DNA of 35,084 nt from UBA11540 sp045531755 (GTDB lineage: Bacteria > Bacillota > Clostridia > Oscillospirales > Ruminococcaceae), in the NCBI GenBank assembly GCA_045531755.1, contig JAZSEP010000074.1, positions 1-35,084 of the forward strand, read 5' to 3'. Made by a program: the position numbers and the translations under genes. This document shows positions 24,312-32,234 of this stretch, piece by piece (the first letter of the stretch is position 1; each line of letters starts with the position of its first letter). Under the pieces are notes generated by a model. That model was not told the origin of the DNA and ran no database searches. It saw nothing but the letters and a program-made list of their open reading frames with translations.

Positions 24312-24334
24312 ATATTGGTTAAAATCACCAATAT
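24312..24334 (+). other. Inverted repeat in the leader of the EF-G paralogue
   Basis: A perfect eight-pair AT-rich inverted repeat, ATATTGGT (24312-24319) with ACCAATAT (24327-24334) and a seven-base loop, lies between the predicted transcription start and the ribosome binding site. It could be an operator or an mRNA structure. Confidence 0.45.
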
Positions 24335-24376
24335 TCTCTAAAATAAATGCCATTTTGGCGGATTGGGTGGATACAT

Positions 24377-26446
24377 ATGAGATATCACAGTTCAAAAAAC
24401 ATCATCAACGTGTGCCTTGCAGGTCACGGCGGCAGCGGAAAGACTTCGCTCGCCGAGGCTCTGCTTTTCTATTCCAAGGCAACGGACAGACTGGGAAAGA
24501 TATCCGATGGTAACACCATCTGCGATTTCGACCCCGAGGAAATAAGACGTAAGACCTCCGTTTCCTGTGCGGTTGCTCCGTTTGAGTGGGCTAACTACAA
24601 AATAAACCTCATCGACACTCCCGGCCTTTTCGATTTCGCAGGTGAGATGTGTCAGGGTATCAAGGCTTGTGACTGTGCGCTTATCACGGTTTCAGGAAAA
24701 TCGGGAGTTACGGTCGGCGCTCAGAAGGCATATGACCTTGCAATCGAGAACGACAAGGCTACTATGATTTTTGTCGGCAAGATGGATTCCGAGCACGCAG
24801 ACTTCTACAAGGTATTTGAAGAACTCAAGACAAGCTTTGGTCCTTCCGTTTGTCCGATAGTCGTTCCCTTTGTTGAAAACCACAAGGTTACCTGCTACAT
24901 AAATCTTCTTGATATGAAGGCTTATTCCTATAATAACGGTGTAGCTTCCGAGGTTGCAATGCCCGACTTTGGCCATAGACTTGAAGGTCTTATCGCCGCA
25001 GTCAGCGAAGCCGTTGCGGAAACCGACGAGGAATTGATGGAAAAATATTTCTCGGGCGAGCAGTTCACGAAAGACGAGCTTATCAAGGGTATTCACGACG
25101 GCGTTAAGACCGGAAAGATTACCCCCGTATTCTGCGGATGCGCGCAGAATCTCGACGCTATCGATATGCTTCTTGACGGTATGACCTACCTTATGCCGTC
25201 AGCATTTGAAAAAACCAGAGAGAAAGCAACGGACGACAAGGGCGAGGTTATCGACCTTAAGTGCGCTGAAGACAAACCTCTTCTCGCATTCGTATTCAAA
25301 ACCGTTGCCGACCCCTTCGTTGGCAAGCTTTCCTACTTCAAGGTTATCTCGGGCAAGCTCACTTCCGATATGGCTCCTGTTAACGCTCGTACGGGAAATC
25401 CCGAAAGGCTCGGTAAGCTCCTCTGTGTTCGCGGAAAGAAGCAGGAGGATGCAGACTTTATCGATGCAGGTGACATCGGTGCCGTATCCAAGCTTGGCGA
25501 AACTATGACGGGCGACACCCTCTGTGACCCCAAGCGTATTCTTACAATCGAGCCCATCAAATTCCCGAAGCCCAGTATGTCTATGGCTGTTGTCATCAAG
25601 AACAAGGGCGACGAGGGTAAGATTTCCCAGGCGCTCGCAAGACTCAAAGAAGAAGATCCCACAATGGATTGCTATAACAACACCGAAACCAAGCAGCAGA
25701 TTATCAGCGGTCTTGGCGAACAGCATCTCGACGTCATCGTTTCCAAGATGAAGACGAAGTTCGGAATCGACGTCGGACTTGTTCAGCCGAGAGTTGCATA
25801 CCGCGAGACCATTCGCAAGAAGGTTAAGGTACAGGGAAGACACAAGAAGCAGTCGGGCGGTCACGGTCAGTACGGTGACGTTTGGATAGAGTTCGAACCC
25901 TGTGACAGCGAAGAGCTCGTATTTGCAGAGAACGTATTCGGCGGTTCTGTTCCGAAGAACTTCTTCCCTGCTGTTGAAAAGGGACTTCGCGATTGCGCGG
26001 TCAAGGGCGTTGTAGCAGGCTATCCCGTAGTCGGACTGAAGGCTACGCTCGTTGACGGTTCCTACCATCCCGTTGACTCCTCTGAAATGTCCTTTAAGAT
26101 GGCGGCTTCCATCGCTTACAAGGAGGGTCTTGCTCAGGCAAGCCCGATAATCCTCGAGCCTATCGGCACACTCAGCGCGTTCGTTCCCGATGCTAACACC
26201 GGTGATATCATGGGCGAGCTCAACAAGCGCCGCGGACGCGTTATGGGTATGAACCCTGCGGAAAAGGGACTTCAGGAAATCGTTGCAGAGGTTCCTATGA
26301 GCGAGATGCACGACTTCACTACACTTCTTCGTTCCATGACTCAGGGCAGAGGCTACTTCACACTTGAATTCACAAGGTATGACCCACTACCGAGTATGCT
26401 TGAAGCAAAGGTAATTGAAGAAGCAAAGGCTCTCAACGCCGACTAA
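24377..26446 (+). CDS. Elongation factor G-like GTPase (EF-G paralogue)
   Basis: The 689-residue protein has all EF-G domains: a GTPase domain with GHGGSGKT (16-23) and DTPG (80-83), domain II, domains III-IV (HKKQSGGHGQYGDVWIE) and a C-terminal domain V (EVPMSEMHDFTTLLRSMTQGRG). Two features set it apart from canonical FusA. The P-loop is GHGGSGKTSLAEALL instead of the AHIDAGKTTT type, and the G4 motif NKxD reads GKMD (Gly134, codon at 24776-24778), losing the asparagine that normally contacts guanine. It is therefore one of the EF-G-like accessory factors, not the main translocase; the function of this group is unclear. The start at 24377 has GGGTGG upstream; an apparent ATG ten codons earlier has no such site. 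Confidence 0.88.
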   Translation: MRYHSSKNIINVCLAGHGGSGKTSLAEALLFYSKATDRLGKISDGNTICDFDPEEIRRKTSVSCAVAPFEWANYKINLIDTPGLFDFAGEMCQGIKACDCALITVSGKSGVTVGAQKAYDLAIENDKATMIFVGKMDSEHADFYKVFEELKTSFGPSVCPIVVPFVENHKVTCYINLLDMKAYSYNNGVASEVAMPDFGHRLEGLIAAVSEAVAETDEELMEKYFSGEQFTKDELIKGIHDGVKTGKITPVFCGCAQNLDAIDMLLDGMTYLMPSAFEKTREKATDDKGEVIDLKCAEDKPLLAFVFKTVADPFVGKLSYFKVISGKLTSDMAPVNARTGNPERLGKLLCVRGKKQEDADFIDAGDIGAVSKLGETMTGDTLCDPKRILTIEPIKFPKPSMSMAVVIKNKGDEGKISQALARLKEEDPTMDCYNNTETKQQIISGLGEQHLDVIVSKMKTKFGIDVGLVQPRVAYRETIRKKVKVQGRHKKQSGGHGQYGDVWIEFEPCDSEELVFAENVFGGSVPKNFFPAVEKGLRDCAVKGVVAGYPVVGLKATLVDGSYHPVDSSEMSFKMAASIAYKEGLAQASPIILEPIGTLSAFVPDANTGDIMGELNKRRGRVMGMNPAEKGLQEIVAEVPMSEMHDFTTLLRSMTQGRGYFTLEFTRYDPLPSMLEAKVIEEAKALNAD

Positions 26447-26460
26447 TTGAATATTTTCTG

Positions 26461-26499
26461 CCATCGCCTGTGAAAGCAGGCGATGGTTTGACCTTTTAT
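26461..26499 (+). terminator. Terminator after the EF-G paralogue
   Basis: A perfect ten-base-pair stem (26461-26470 with 26477-26486), a six-base loop and TTTGACCTTTTAT. The T run is interrupted, and no separate promoter for the next genes is evident, so some readthrough is plausible. Confidence 0.65.
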
Positions 26500-26531
26500 A
26501 ACATTTCAAGTTTTTTATTGAGGAGAATTTT

Positions 26532-27317
26532 ATGGATATTGTAGTATGCATAAAACAGGTACCCGGTACCTCAAACGTCAAGGTTGACCCTGTGACAGGT
26601 GTGCTTATCCGTGACGGTGTGGAGAGCAAGATGAATCCGTATGACCTCTATGCTTTGGAGCTTGCCTTCAAGCTCCGCGAGGAGAACGGCGGAACTGTAC
26701 GGGTCGTATCTATGGGACCTCCTGCGGCAAAGGCCGTGCTTTACGAGGCAATATATATGGGCGCGGATTCGGGCGTGCTGATAAGCGACAGAAAGTTTGC
26801 AGGTGCGGACGTTCTTGCAACGTCTTACACGCTTTCCTCCGCGATAAAATCTATGGGCAAATGTGACCTCATCCTCTGCGGAAAGCAGACCACCGACGGT
26901 GACACCGCTCAGGTTGGCGCGGAGATGGCGGAGTTTTTATCTATTCCCCACTACGCCAACATCCATTCGGTTGAGTTGAAGGGTGACAAGCTCTCTTGCG
27001 TTTGCGAGCTTGGAAACACGGTTCTCACCGCCGAGATGAAGATGCCGTGCGTGTTGTGTGCTGACGGCGAAATTAACACTCCCCGTCTTCCCTCCTACCG
27101 CCGCAAGTGCGCGGTGAAGGGCGACGAGTCGCTCATTACGGTTTTGTCCCTTGCGGATTTTGAGGACAACGACCCGATGCACTACGGCTTAAACGGCTCA
27201 CCTACTCAGGTTGAAAGAATCTTTCCGCCTGAGAAGAACTCCGAGCACGTTGTGTTTGAGGGTGACGGACTCGGCGACAAGATATTTGACGTTTTGAAAA
27301 ACAGAAAATTTATATAA
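26532..27317 (+). CDS. etfB: Electron transfer flavoprotein beta subunit
   Basis: EtfB binds a flavin and NAD in bifurcating ETFs. The 261-residue protein has the full-length N-terminus (VVCIKQVPGTSNVKVDPVTG), DRKFAGADVLATSYTL and CGKQTTDGDTAQVG, and the C-terminal arm that wraps around EtfA. Its order with etfA and the FAD dehydrogenase is that of lctB-lctC-lctD of Acetobacterium woodii, whose complex drives lactate oxidation with NAD by oxidising ferredoxin at the same time. It has a GAGGAG ribosome binding site about six bases upstream. Confidence 0.94.
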   Translation: MDIVVCIKQVPGTSNVKVDPVTGVLIRDGVESKMNPYDLYALELAFKLREENGGTVRVVSMGPPAAKAVLYEAIYMGADSGVLISDRKFAGADVLATSYTLSSAIKSMGKCDLILCGKQTTDGDTAQVGAEMAEFLSIPHYANIHSVELKGDKLSCVCELGNTVLTAEMKMPCVLCADGEINTPRLPSYRRKCAVKGDESLITVLSLADFEDNDPMHYGLNGSPTQVERIFPPEKNSEHVVFEGDGLGDKIFDVLKNRKFI

Positions 27318-27329
27318 GGAGGGACAGAT

Positions 27330-28523
27330 ATGGGCGGATTAAAAATCAATCGCGATAAAATCGACAGCAAGGTTGCTGAACAGCTTGTAAGACTCTGTCC
27401 TTTCGCAGCAATCGAGTATGAAAACGGCGAGCTTAGTATAAACGGCACCTGCAAGATGTGCAAGCTCTGTGTCAAAAAAGGCCCTGCAGGCGCAATAGAA
27501 TTTGTTGAGGACGAGCCGAAAAACGTAGTTGACAAGTCAAAGTACGTCGGCGTTACCGTTTTTGCTGACTGCACGGGCGGTGCGCTTCATCCCGTAACAC
27601 TCGAGCTTCTCGGCAAGGCAAGAGAGCTTGCAAAGGTTATAAACCATCCCGTTTATGCGGTTATGATAGGCTTTAACGTTCTTGACAAGGCAAACGAGCT
27701 TCTTTTGTACGGAGCGGACAAGGTTTTCGTCTATGACGACGAGATTTTCAAGGATTTTTCCATAACTACCTACACAAACGCTTTTGAGGATTTTATAAAC
27801 CGCGTTTTGCCTTCGTCGGTGCTTGTCGGCGCGACAAACACGGGCAGAAGCCTTGCGCCAAGAGTTGCGGCTCGTTTCAGAACCGGACTTACCGCAGACT
27901 GCACGGTGCTTGAAATGAAGGAAAACACGGATTTGGTGCAGATTCGTCCTGCGTTTGGCGGTAACATTATGGCGCAGATTATCACGCCGAAAAACCGTCC
28001 GCAGTTCTGCACGGTCAGATACAAGGTGTTCTCTGCTCCCGAAAAGCTGTTGGCGCCAAACGGCGAGATTGTGAATATGACAACCGACAAAAAGTGGTTT
28101 GACGATAGAGTTGAGGTTATCAACACCTATGACAGACCTCCCGAAAGCGATATCTCCGACGCAGAGGTTATCGTTGCGGTTGGAAGAGGTCTTAAATCCA
28201 AAGACGACATCGCGCTTGTTGAAGAGTTTGCAAACCTTATCGGCGCGAGAGTTGCCTGCACAAGACCCCTCGTTGAAAACGGCACCTTCGACGCTTCGCA
28301 CCAAATCGGTTTGAGCGGAAAGACGGTAAAACCCAAGCTTATTATCACCTTCGGCATATCAGGTTCGGTACAGTTTGCCGCGGGTATGAAGGGCTCGGAC
28401 TGCATCATTGCGGTCAACACCGACAAGAATGCTTCTATCTTCGACGTCGCGCACTACTGCGTTGTCGGCGATATGTATGAAATTATCCCCGAGCTCATCA
28501 AAAAGATAAAGGAGGAAAGATGA
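27330..28523 (+). CDS. etfA: Electron transfer flavoprotein alpha subunit with N-terminal one-cluster ferredoxin domain
   Basis: The 397-residue protein has an N-terminal ferredoxin-like domain (about 1-60) followed by a full EtfA, including TGLTADC, RPAFGGN, VGRGLKS, the FAD motif GISGSVQFAAG and AVNTDKNASIF. In the ferredoxin domain only Cys23 (CP) and Cys41, 44, 47 (CKMCKLC) remain; where the last cysteine of the second motif should be there is Gly51. That is exactly the ligand set of one of the two clusters, so one [4Fe-4S] cluster is expected. The Acetobacterium LctC has one such extra cluster. It follows etfB after 12 bases with a GGAGGGA ribosome binding site, and overlaps the next gene by four bases. 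Confidence 0.94.
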   Translation: MGGLKINRDKIDSKVAEQLVRLCPFAAIEYENGELSINGTCKMCKLCVKKGPAGAIEFVEDEPKNVVDKSKYVGVTVFADCTGGALHPVTLELLGKARELAKVINHPVYAVMIGFNVLDKANELLLYGADKVFVYDDEIFKDFSITTYTNAFEDFINRVLPSSVLVGATNTGRSLAPRVAARFRTGLTADCTVLEMKENTDLVQIRPAFGGNIMAQIITPKNRPQFCTVRYKVFSAPEKLLAPNGEIVNMTTDKKWFDDRVEVINTYDRPPESDISDAEVIVAVGRGLKSKDDIALVEEFANLIGARVACTRPLVENGTFDASHQIGLSGKTVKPKLIITFGISGSVQFAAGMKGSDCIIAVNTDKNASIFDVAHYCVVGDMYEIIPELIKKIKEER

Positions 28524-29917
28524 TGTACAAGAAGATTGATACTGCTGACATTGAATTTCTGAAATCCTTTATCCCGAGCGACAGAATTTTCTGCGGCGGG
28601 GAGATCAGCGAGGACTACAGCCACGACGAATTGGGCGGAACACATTGTCCTCCCGACGTGCTTGTTTTCGTAACCTCGACGGAAGAGGTTTCTAAAATTA
28701 TGAAATACGCCTATGACAACTCTATTCCCGTAACCGCGAGGGGCTCGGGAACGGGTCTTGTAGGCTCGTCGGTTGCGGTCAAGGGCGGTATTATGCTCTG
28801 CACGACTCTGATGAACCACATCCTTGAGCTCGACCGCGACAACCTCACGGTTACTGTTGAGCCGGGTGTGCTCTTGATGGAGCTTGCGGAGTTCGTTGAG
28901 TCTAACGATTTCTTCTATCCTCCCGACCCAGGTGAAAAATCTGCCACCATCGGTGGAAACATCTCCACCAACGCCGGCGGAATGAGAGCGGTGAAGTATG
29001 GCGTTACGAGAGATTTCGTCCGCGGACTCACCGTTGTTCTCCCTAACGGCGAGGTCTTAAAGCTGGGCGGAAAGGTTGTTAAAAACAGCTCTGGCTACAG
29101 CTTGTTAAATCTTATGGTAGGCTCGGAGGGAACACTGGGTATCATCACCGAGGCGGTTTTAAAGCTTCTCCCCTTGCCCACAAAGTCAATAAGTCTTTTG
29201 GTGCCGTTTGACAGTATGGAAAAGGCGCTTGAGGCGGTTCCTCACATCATCCGCTCCAAGACCGACCCGACGGCAATCGAGTATATGTCCCGTGACACCA
29301 TTCTGTTTGCGGAGGACTATCTTTCCAAAAAATTTCCCGACACGTCACACCCTGCATATATTCTTCTCACCTTTGACGGAAACTCGGTTGAGGAGATTGA
29401 GAAAAACTACTCAAAGGTTGCTGACCTCTGTCTTGAATTAGGCGCGGTTGACGCGTATTTTGTCGACACCGACGAACGCAAAAAGTCGGTTTGGTCGGCG
29501 CGAGGTGCTTTCCTCGAGGCTATCAAGGCTTCCACCGACGAGATGGACGAGTGTGACGTTGTTGTTCCCCGTGACAGAATTGCGGATTTCATAAAATACA
29601 CCCACCAAATCGCAAAGGATCTCGACGTGAGAATTCCAAGCTTTGGCCACGCAGGTGACGGAAACCTTCACATCTACATCTGCCGCGACGGGCTTGACGA
29701 CAAGGTGTGGGAAGAAAAGCTCGCCAAAGCGTTTGAGCTTATGTACGTCAGAGCTGCCGAGATGGGCGGTCAGGTTTCGGGCGAGCACGGAATCGGCTTT
29801 GCAAAGAAGGGCTTCTTGAAGGAGCAGCTTGGTGAAACGCAGATGGCGATTATGCAAGGCATCAAGGCTGCATTCGACCCGAAGAACATTTTAAATCCCG
29901 ACAAGTTTTCCTACTAA
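28520..29917 (+). CDS. FAD-linked dehydrogenase of the GlcD/LctD family, probable bifurcating lactate dehydrogenase
   Basis: The 465-residue protein has a PCMH FAD-binding domain (GSGTGLVGSS, STNAGGMRAVKYG, GSEGTLGIITEA) and a C-terminal FAD-oxidase domain with the catalytic-region motifs GHAGDGNLH and SGEHGIG, then the usual DPKNILNPDK end. Its place behind etfB-etfA, with a ferredoxin-type EtfA, matches LctD of Acetobacterium, so D-lactate oxidation or formation coupled to ferredoxin is likely; another 2-hydroxy acid remains possible. The start overlaps the etfA stop (ATGA). A second ATG at 28523 has equal or better spacing from the AAAGGAGG site, so the first residue is uncertain by one codon. 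Confidence 0.9.
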   Translation: MMYKKIDTADIEFLKSFIPSDRIFCGGEISEDYSHDELGGTHCPPDVLVFVTSTEEVSKIMKYAYDNSIPVTARGSGTGLVGSSVAVKGGIMLCTTLMNHILELDRDNLTVTVEPGVLLMELAEFVESNDFFYPPDPGEKSATIGGNISTNAGGMRAVKYGVTRDFVRGLTVVLPNGEVLKLGGKVVKNSSGYSLLNLMVGSEGTLGIITEAVLKLLPLPTKSISLLVPFDSMEKALEAVPHIIRSKTDPTAIEYMSRDTILFAEDYLSKKFPDTSHPAYILLTFDGNSVEEIEKNYSKVADLCLELGAVDAYFVDTDERKKSVWSARGAFLEAIKASTDEMDECDVVVPRDRIADFIKYTHQIAKDLDVRIPSFGHAGDGNLHIYICRDGLDDKVWEEKLAKAFELMYVRAAEMGGQVSGEHGIGFAKKGFLKEQLGETQMAIMQGIKAAFDPKNILNPDKFSY

Positions 29918-29921
29918 ACTT

Positions 29922-29939
29922 AAAAAGGGTGTTGCCCTT
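29922..29939 (-). terminator. Weak terminator after the PII-like gene
   Basis: On the minus strand AAGGG (29939-29935) and CCCTT (29929-29925) form a five-pair stem followed by TTT. It is oriented to end the PII-like/DUF1538 transcript and lies between convergent genes. Confidence 0.4.
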
Positions 29940-29971
29940 GCGGTCAACTTCGTTTTTTCTTTGCGGTGATT

Positions 29972-30646
29972 TTATTCGTCTTCTCCAAGACGTCTTATGC
30001 CTGCAACCTCGGACACGGGGAGCGAGAAGCAGACAGCACCGATGGGTGTATCTCTTCCGCAATCCTTTGTGATCGCCTTCATAATGTCGGACTTTTTGTC
30101 GCTCGGAGCAAGGATATATATCATATCCTTTTCTTCGGCAAGGGAAACTCCGTAGAATTTTTCCGCGTGTTCTTTGCCGGTTCCCTTTGCGTGAAGCACT
30201 GTTCCGCCCGTTGCTCCTGCTGCTCTTGCAGAGTCCATTACGGTGTCGGAAAAGCCCTCGTTCAGTACTACTATTATAAGCTCGTTATTGAATTCCATAG
30301 TCGGTGCCTTACCTCCTAACTCCTGGTTAAGTGTGAAGTATGCCAGATTTTTGCCTCCGCCCATACTCTTCAGCGGAATTGCCATCATTATTCCGTTACC
30401 GGGAATGTCGATGAACATCTTTATCTTTGCGTTTCGCATCAACTGCCTGACAGTCGGTGCGGTGGCTATCGTTGTGATTATCGCCTTATCGGTTTGCTGC
30501 AAGTCATACAGCAAAAGATGCTCCGAGGTGGCAGTACCGTAGCCGAGGGTTTCATAGACTGCAGTGAGGTTGAGGTCGTTGTGCAGAGTAATCATTTCAT
30601 CTGCTTTGTTTCTGTCAACAATGGTCATTACGTAGTATAAATCCAT
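29972..30646 (-). CDS. Tandem PII-like signalling protein paired with a DUF1538 membrane protein
   Basis: The 224-residue protein appears to hold two PII-like domains in tandem, about 1-100 and 118-215. The second is clearer: ELIIVVLNEGFSDTVMDSARAAG leads into GTVLHAKGTG, then the C-terminal strand GAVCFSLPVSEVAGI, which resembles the end of PII proteins. PII proteins are trimers that sense small molecules and gate partners, often transporters. Its ATG overlaps the DUF1538 stop codon by one base (TAATG), with a GGAGG site inside the DUF1538 gene, so the two are made together. The ligand is unknown; residues for ATP and 2-oxoglutarate of GlnB are not clearly present. It ends the transcript. 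Confidence 0.72.
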   Translation of the reverse strand: MDLYYVMTIVDRNKADEMITLHNDLNLTAVYETLGYGTATSEHLLLYDLQQTDKAIITTIATAPTVRQLMRNAKIKMFIDIPGNGIMMAIPLKSMGGGKNLAYFTLNQELGGKAPTMEFNNELIIVVLNEGFSDTVMDSARAAGATGGTVLHAKGTGKEHAEKFYGVSLAEEKDMIYILAPSDKKSDIMKAITKDCGRDTPIGAVCFSLPVSEVAGIRRLGEDE

Positions 30647-32172
30647 TACTCCACCTCCCAGAGTTCGATGATTTCGTCGTCTGCAAACTCGCTGACAAAA
30701 TCTCTTGTGTCGAGTTTAGCAGCAGGCTTGAGTACGGAAATCGCACCCATTATCTGTACGGTTATGAGCGGCATCATCGCTACCATAGCGACGAGTCCGA
30801 AGGCATCGGTCATAACGTTTCCACCGATTGCCTCGCAAGCGCCCATAGCAAACGGGAGCATAAAGGTAGCGGTCATCGGTCCCGATGCAACTCCTCCTGC
30901 GTCAAACGCAATGGCGGTGAAGGTCGGCGGTACGACGAACGCAAGCAGGAGCGCGACGAGGTATCCGGGGACGATGAACCACATTATCGAAATTCCCGTG
31001 AGTACCCTTGTCATCGCAAGTCCCATAGCGATTGCTATACCTATTGAAAGGGTCGTACCCATTGTTTTTTCGGAGATTGCGCCTGCGGACAGCTCGAAAA
31101 CCTGACGGTTGAGAACGTGTACGGCAGGCTCAGCTTTTATGATGAACCAACCCATCAGCATAGAAAGCGGTATCAAAAGCCATTTCAGTCCGTTTTGCAC
31201 CATCTCTCCGCCCAAAACGTTACCGAGAGAGGAGAAACCGACGTTTACACCCGTCAAAAAAAGCACAAGACCCACGTATGTATAGAGGATACCGACGATG
31301 ATTTTCTTCAGTGGGCGTTTTTCAAGCTTCAGCGAGAAGACTTGAAACAGCATAAAGAACAAAAATATCGGCAGAAGCGCTACCGCAACCTCTATCATAT
31401 AGTCGGGAAAGGCTTTCAGATAGCCAAAGCCGAGCTCTGTCGAGTTTGCAAAATCGTTTAGCTCGAGCGTTGCACTTCCTGCGTCTGTGTTATAGATAAA
31501 TCCTAAAAGAAGCACCGCCAAAATCGGACCTATCGAGCAAAGGGCAACCAGACCAAAGCTGTCGGATTTTGCCTTTTCGTCGCTTCGGATAGATGCAACA
31601 CCGACACCGAGTGCCATTATAAACGGAACGGTCATCGGTCCTGTTGTAACTCCGCCCGAGTCAAACGCTACAGACAAGAAGCTTGTATCCGACAGAGCGG
31701 CGAGCAAAAACACAAGCGCATAGAAGCTGATGAGAAGCCATTTGAACTGTATTCTGAAAAATATTCTCAGCATACTCACGACGAGGAAAAGTCCTACACC
31801 GACAGACACCGTTACTATCAGCACAGTCGTGTCGATGCTCGGCGCGTTTGTTGCAAGCACCTGAAGGTCGGGCTCTGCGACCGTTATCGCTATACCGAGT
31901 ATAAAGCTGAGCAAAATGATGAGCCAAAGCTTTCTTGATTTGGTCATCTTTGCACCGATGTGCGTTCCTATCTGTGTCATCGAGAGCTCCGAGCCGATTG
32001 TGAAAAGGCACATACCGACGATTATCATCGCCGTTCCTATCACAAACGACAAGAGAAGTCCGTTTTGCACAGGTACAAGGAACAGACACAGTATGGCAAC
32101 GATTGCCGCTATCGGCAGTACCGATGCGACAGATTCGCGCATTTTTTCTTTGATTACGTTATGCTGTGTCAT
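30646..32172 (-). CDS. DUF1538 integral membrane protein, probable transporter
   Basis: The 508-residue protein has roughly 12 or more hydrophobic helices and matches the DUF1538 family, whose function is unknown to me. It is an internal duplication: SVAFDSGGVTTGPMT (Asp171) recurs as AIAFDAGGVASGPMT (Asp424), DSFGLVA near 204 recurs as DAFGLVA near 456, and AEPDLQVL near 99 recurs as AEPAVHVL near 347, a period of about 250 residues, half the protein. Inverted or direct repeats with polar GG and Asp residues inside helices are typical of secondary transporters and channels. The start has a GGGAG site. It is coupled to the tandem PII-like gene, which suggests gating by a sensed metabolite. 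Confidence 0.8.
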   Translation of the reverse strand: MTQHNVIKEKMRESVASVLPIAAIVAILCLFLVPVQNGLLLSFVIGTAMIIVGMCLFTIGSELSMTQIGTHIGAKMTKSRKLWLIILLSFILGIAITVAEPDLQVLATNAPSIDTTVLIVTVSVGVGLFLVVSMLRIFFRIQFKWLLISFYALVFLLAALSDTSFLSVAFDSGGVTTGPMTVPFIMALGVGVASIRSDEKAKSDSFGLVALCSIGPILAVLLLGFIYNTDAGSATLELNDFANSTELGFGYLKAFPDYMIEVAVALLPIFLFFMLFQVFSLKLEKRPLKKIIVGILYTYVGLVLFLTGVNVGFSSLGNVLGGEMVQNGLKWLLIPLSMLMGWFIIKAEPAVHVLNRQVFELSAGAISEKTMGTTLSIGIAIAMGLAMTRVLTGISIMWFIVPGYLVALLLAFVVPPTFTAIAFDAGGVASGPMTATFMLPFAMGACEAIGGNVMTDAFGLVAMVAMMPLITVQIMGAISVLKPAAKLDTRDFVSEFADDEIIELWEVE

Positions 32173-32205
32173 CTTTTCTCCCGTGATATATATTTTTACC
32201 TTTTA

Positions 32206-32214
32206 ATTTTAACA
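32206..32214 (-). promoter_or_regulatory. Possible extended -10 element upstream of the DUF1538 gene
   Basis: The minus strand has TGTTAAAAT (32214-32206), an extended -10, in the 62-base gap between cysK and the DUF1538 gene, but no good -35 box. The DUF1538 pair may instead be read through from cysK, since no terminator is evident there. Confidence 0.3.
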
Positions 32215-32234
32215 GAGAAAGAAGCTATTTCACT

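Noticed and set aside
25199..26311. A 370-codon minus-strand frame inside the EF-G paralogue
   Set aside because: Antisense shadow of a conserved gene, no domain, no ribosome binding site.
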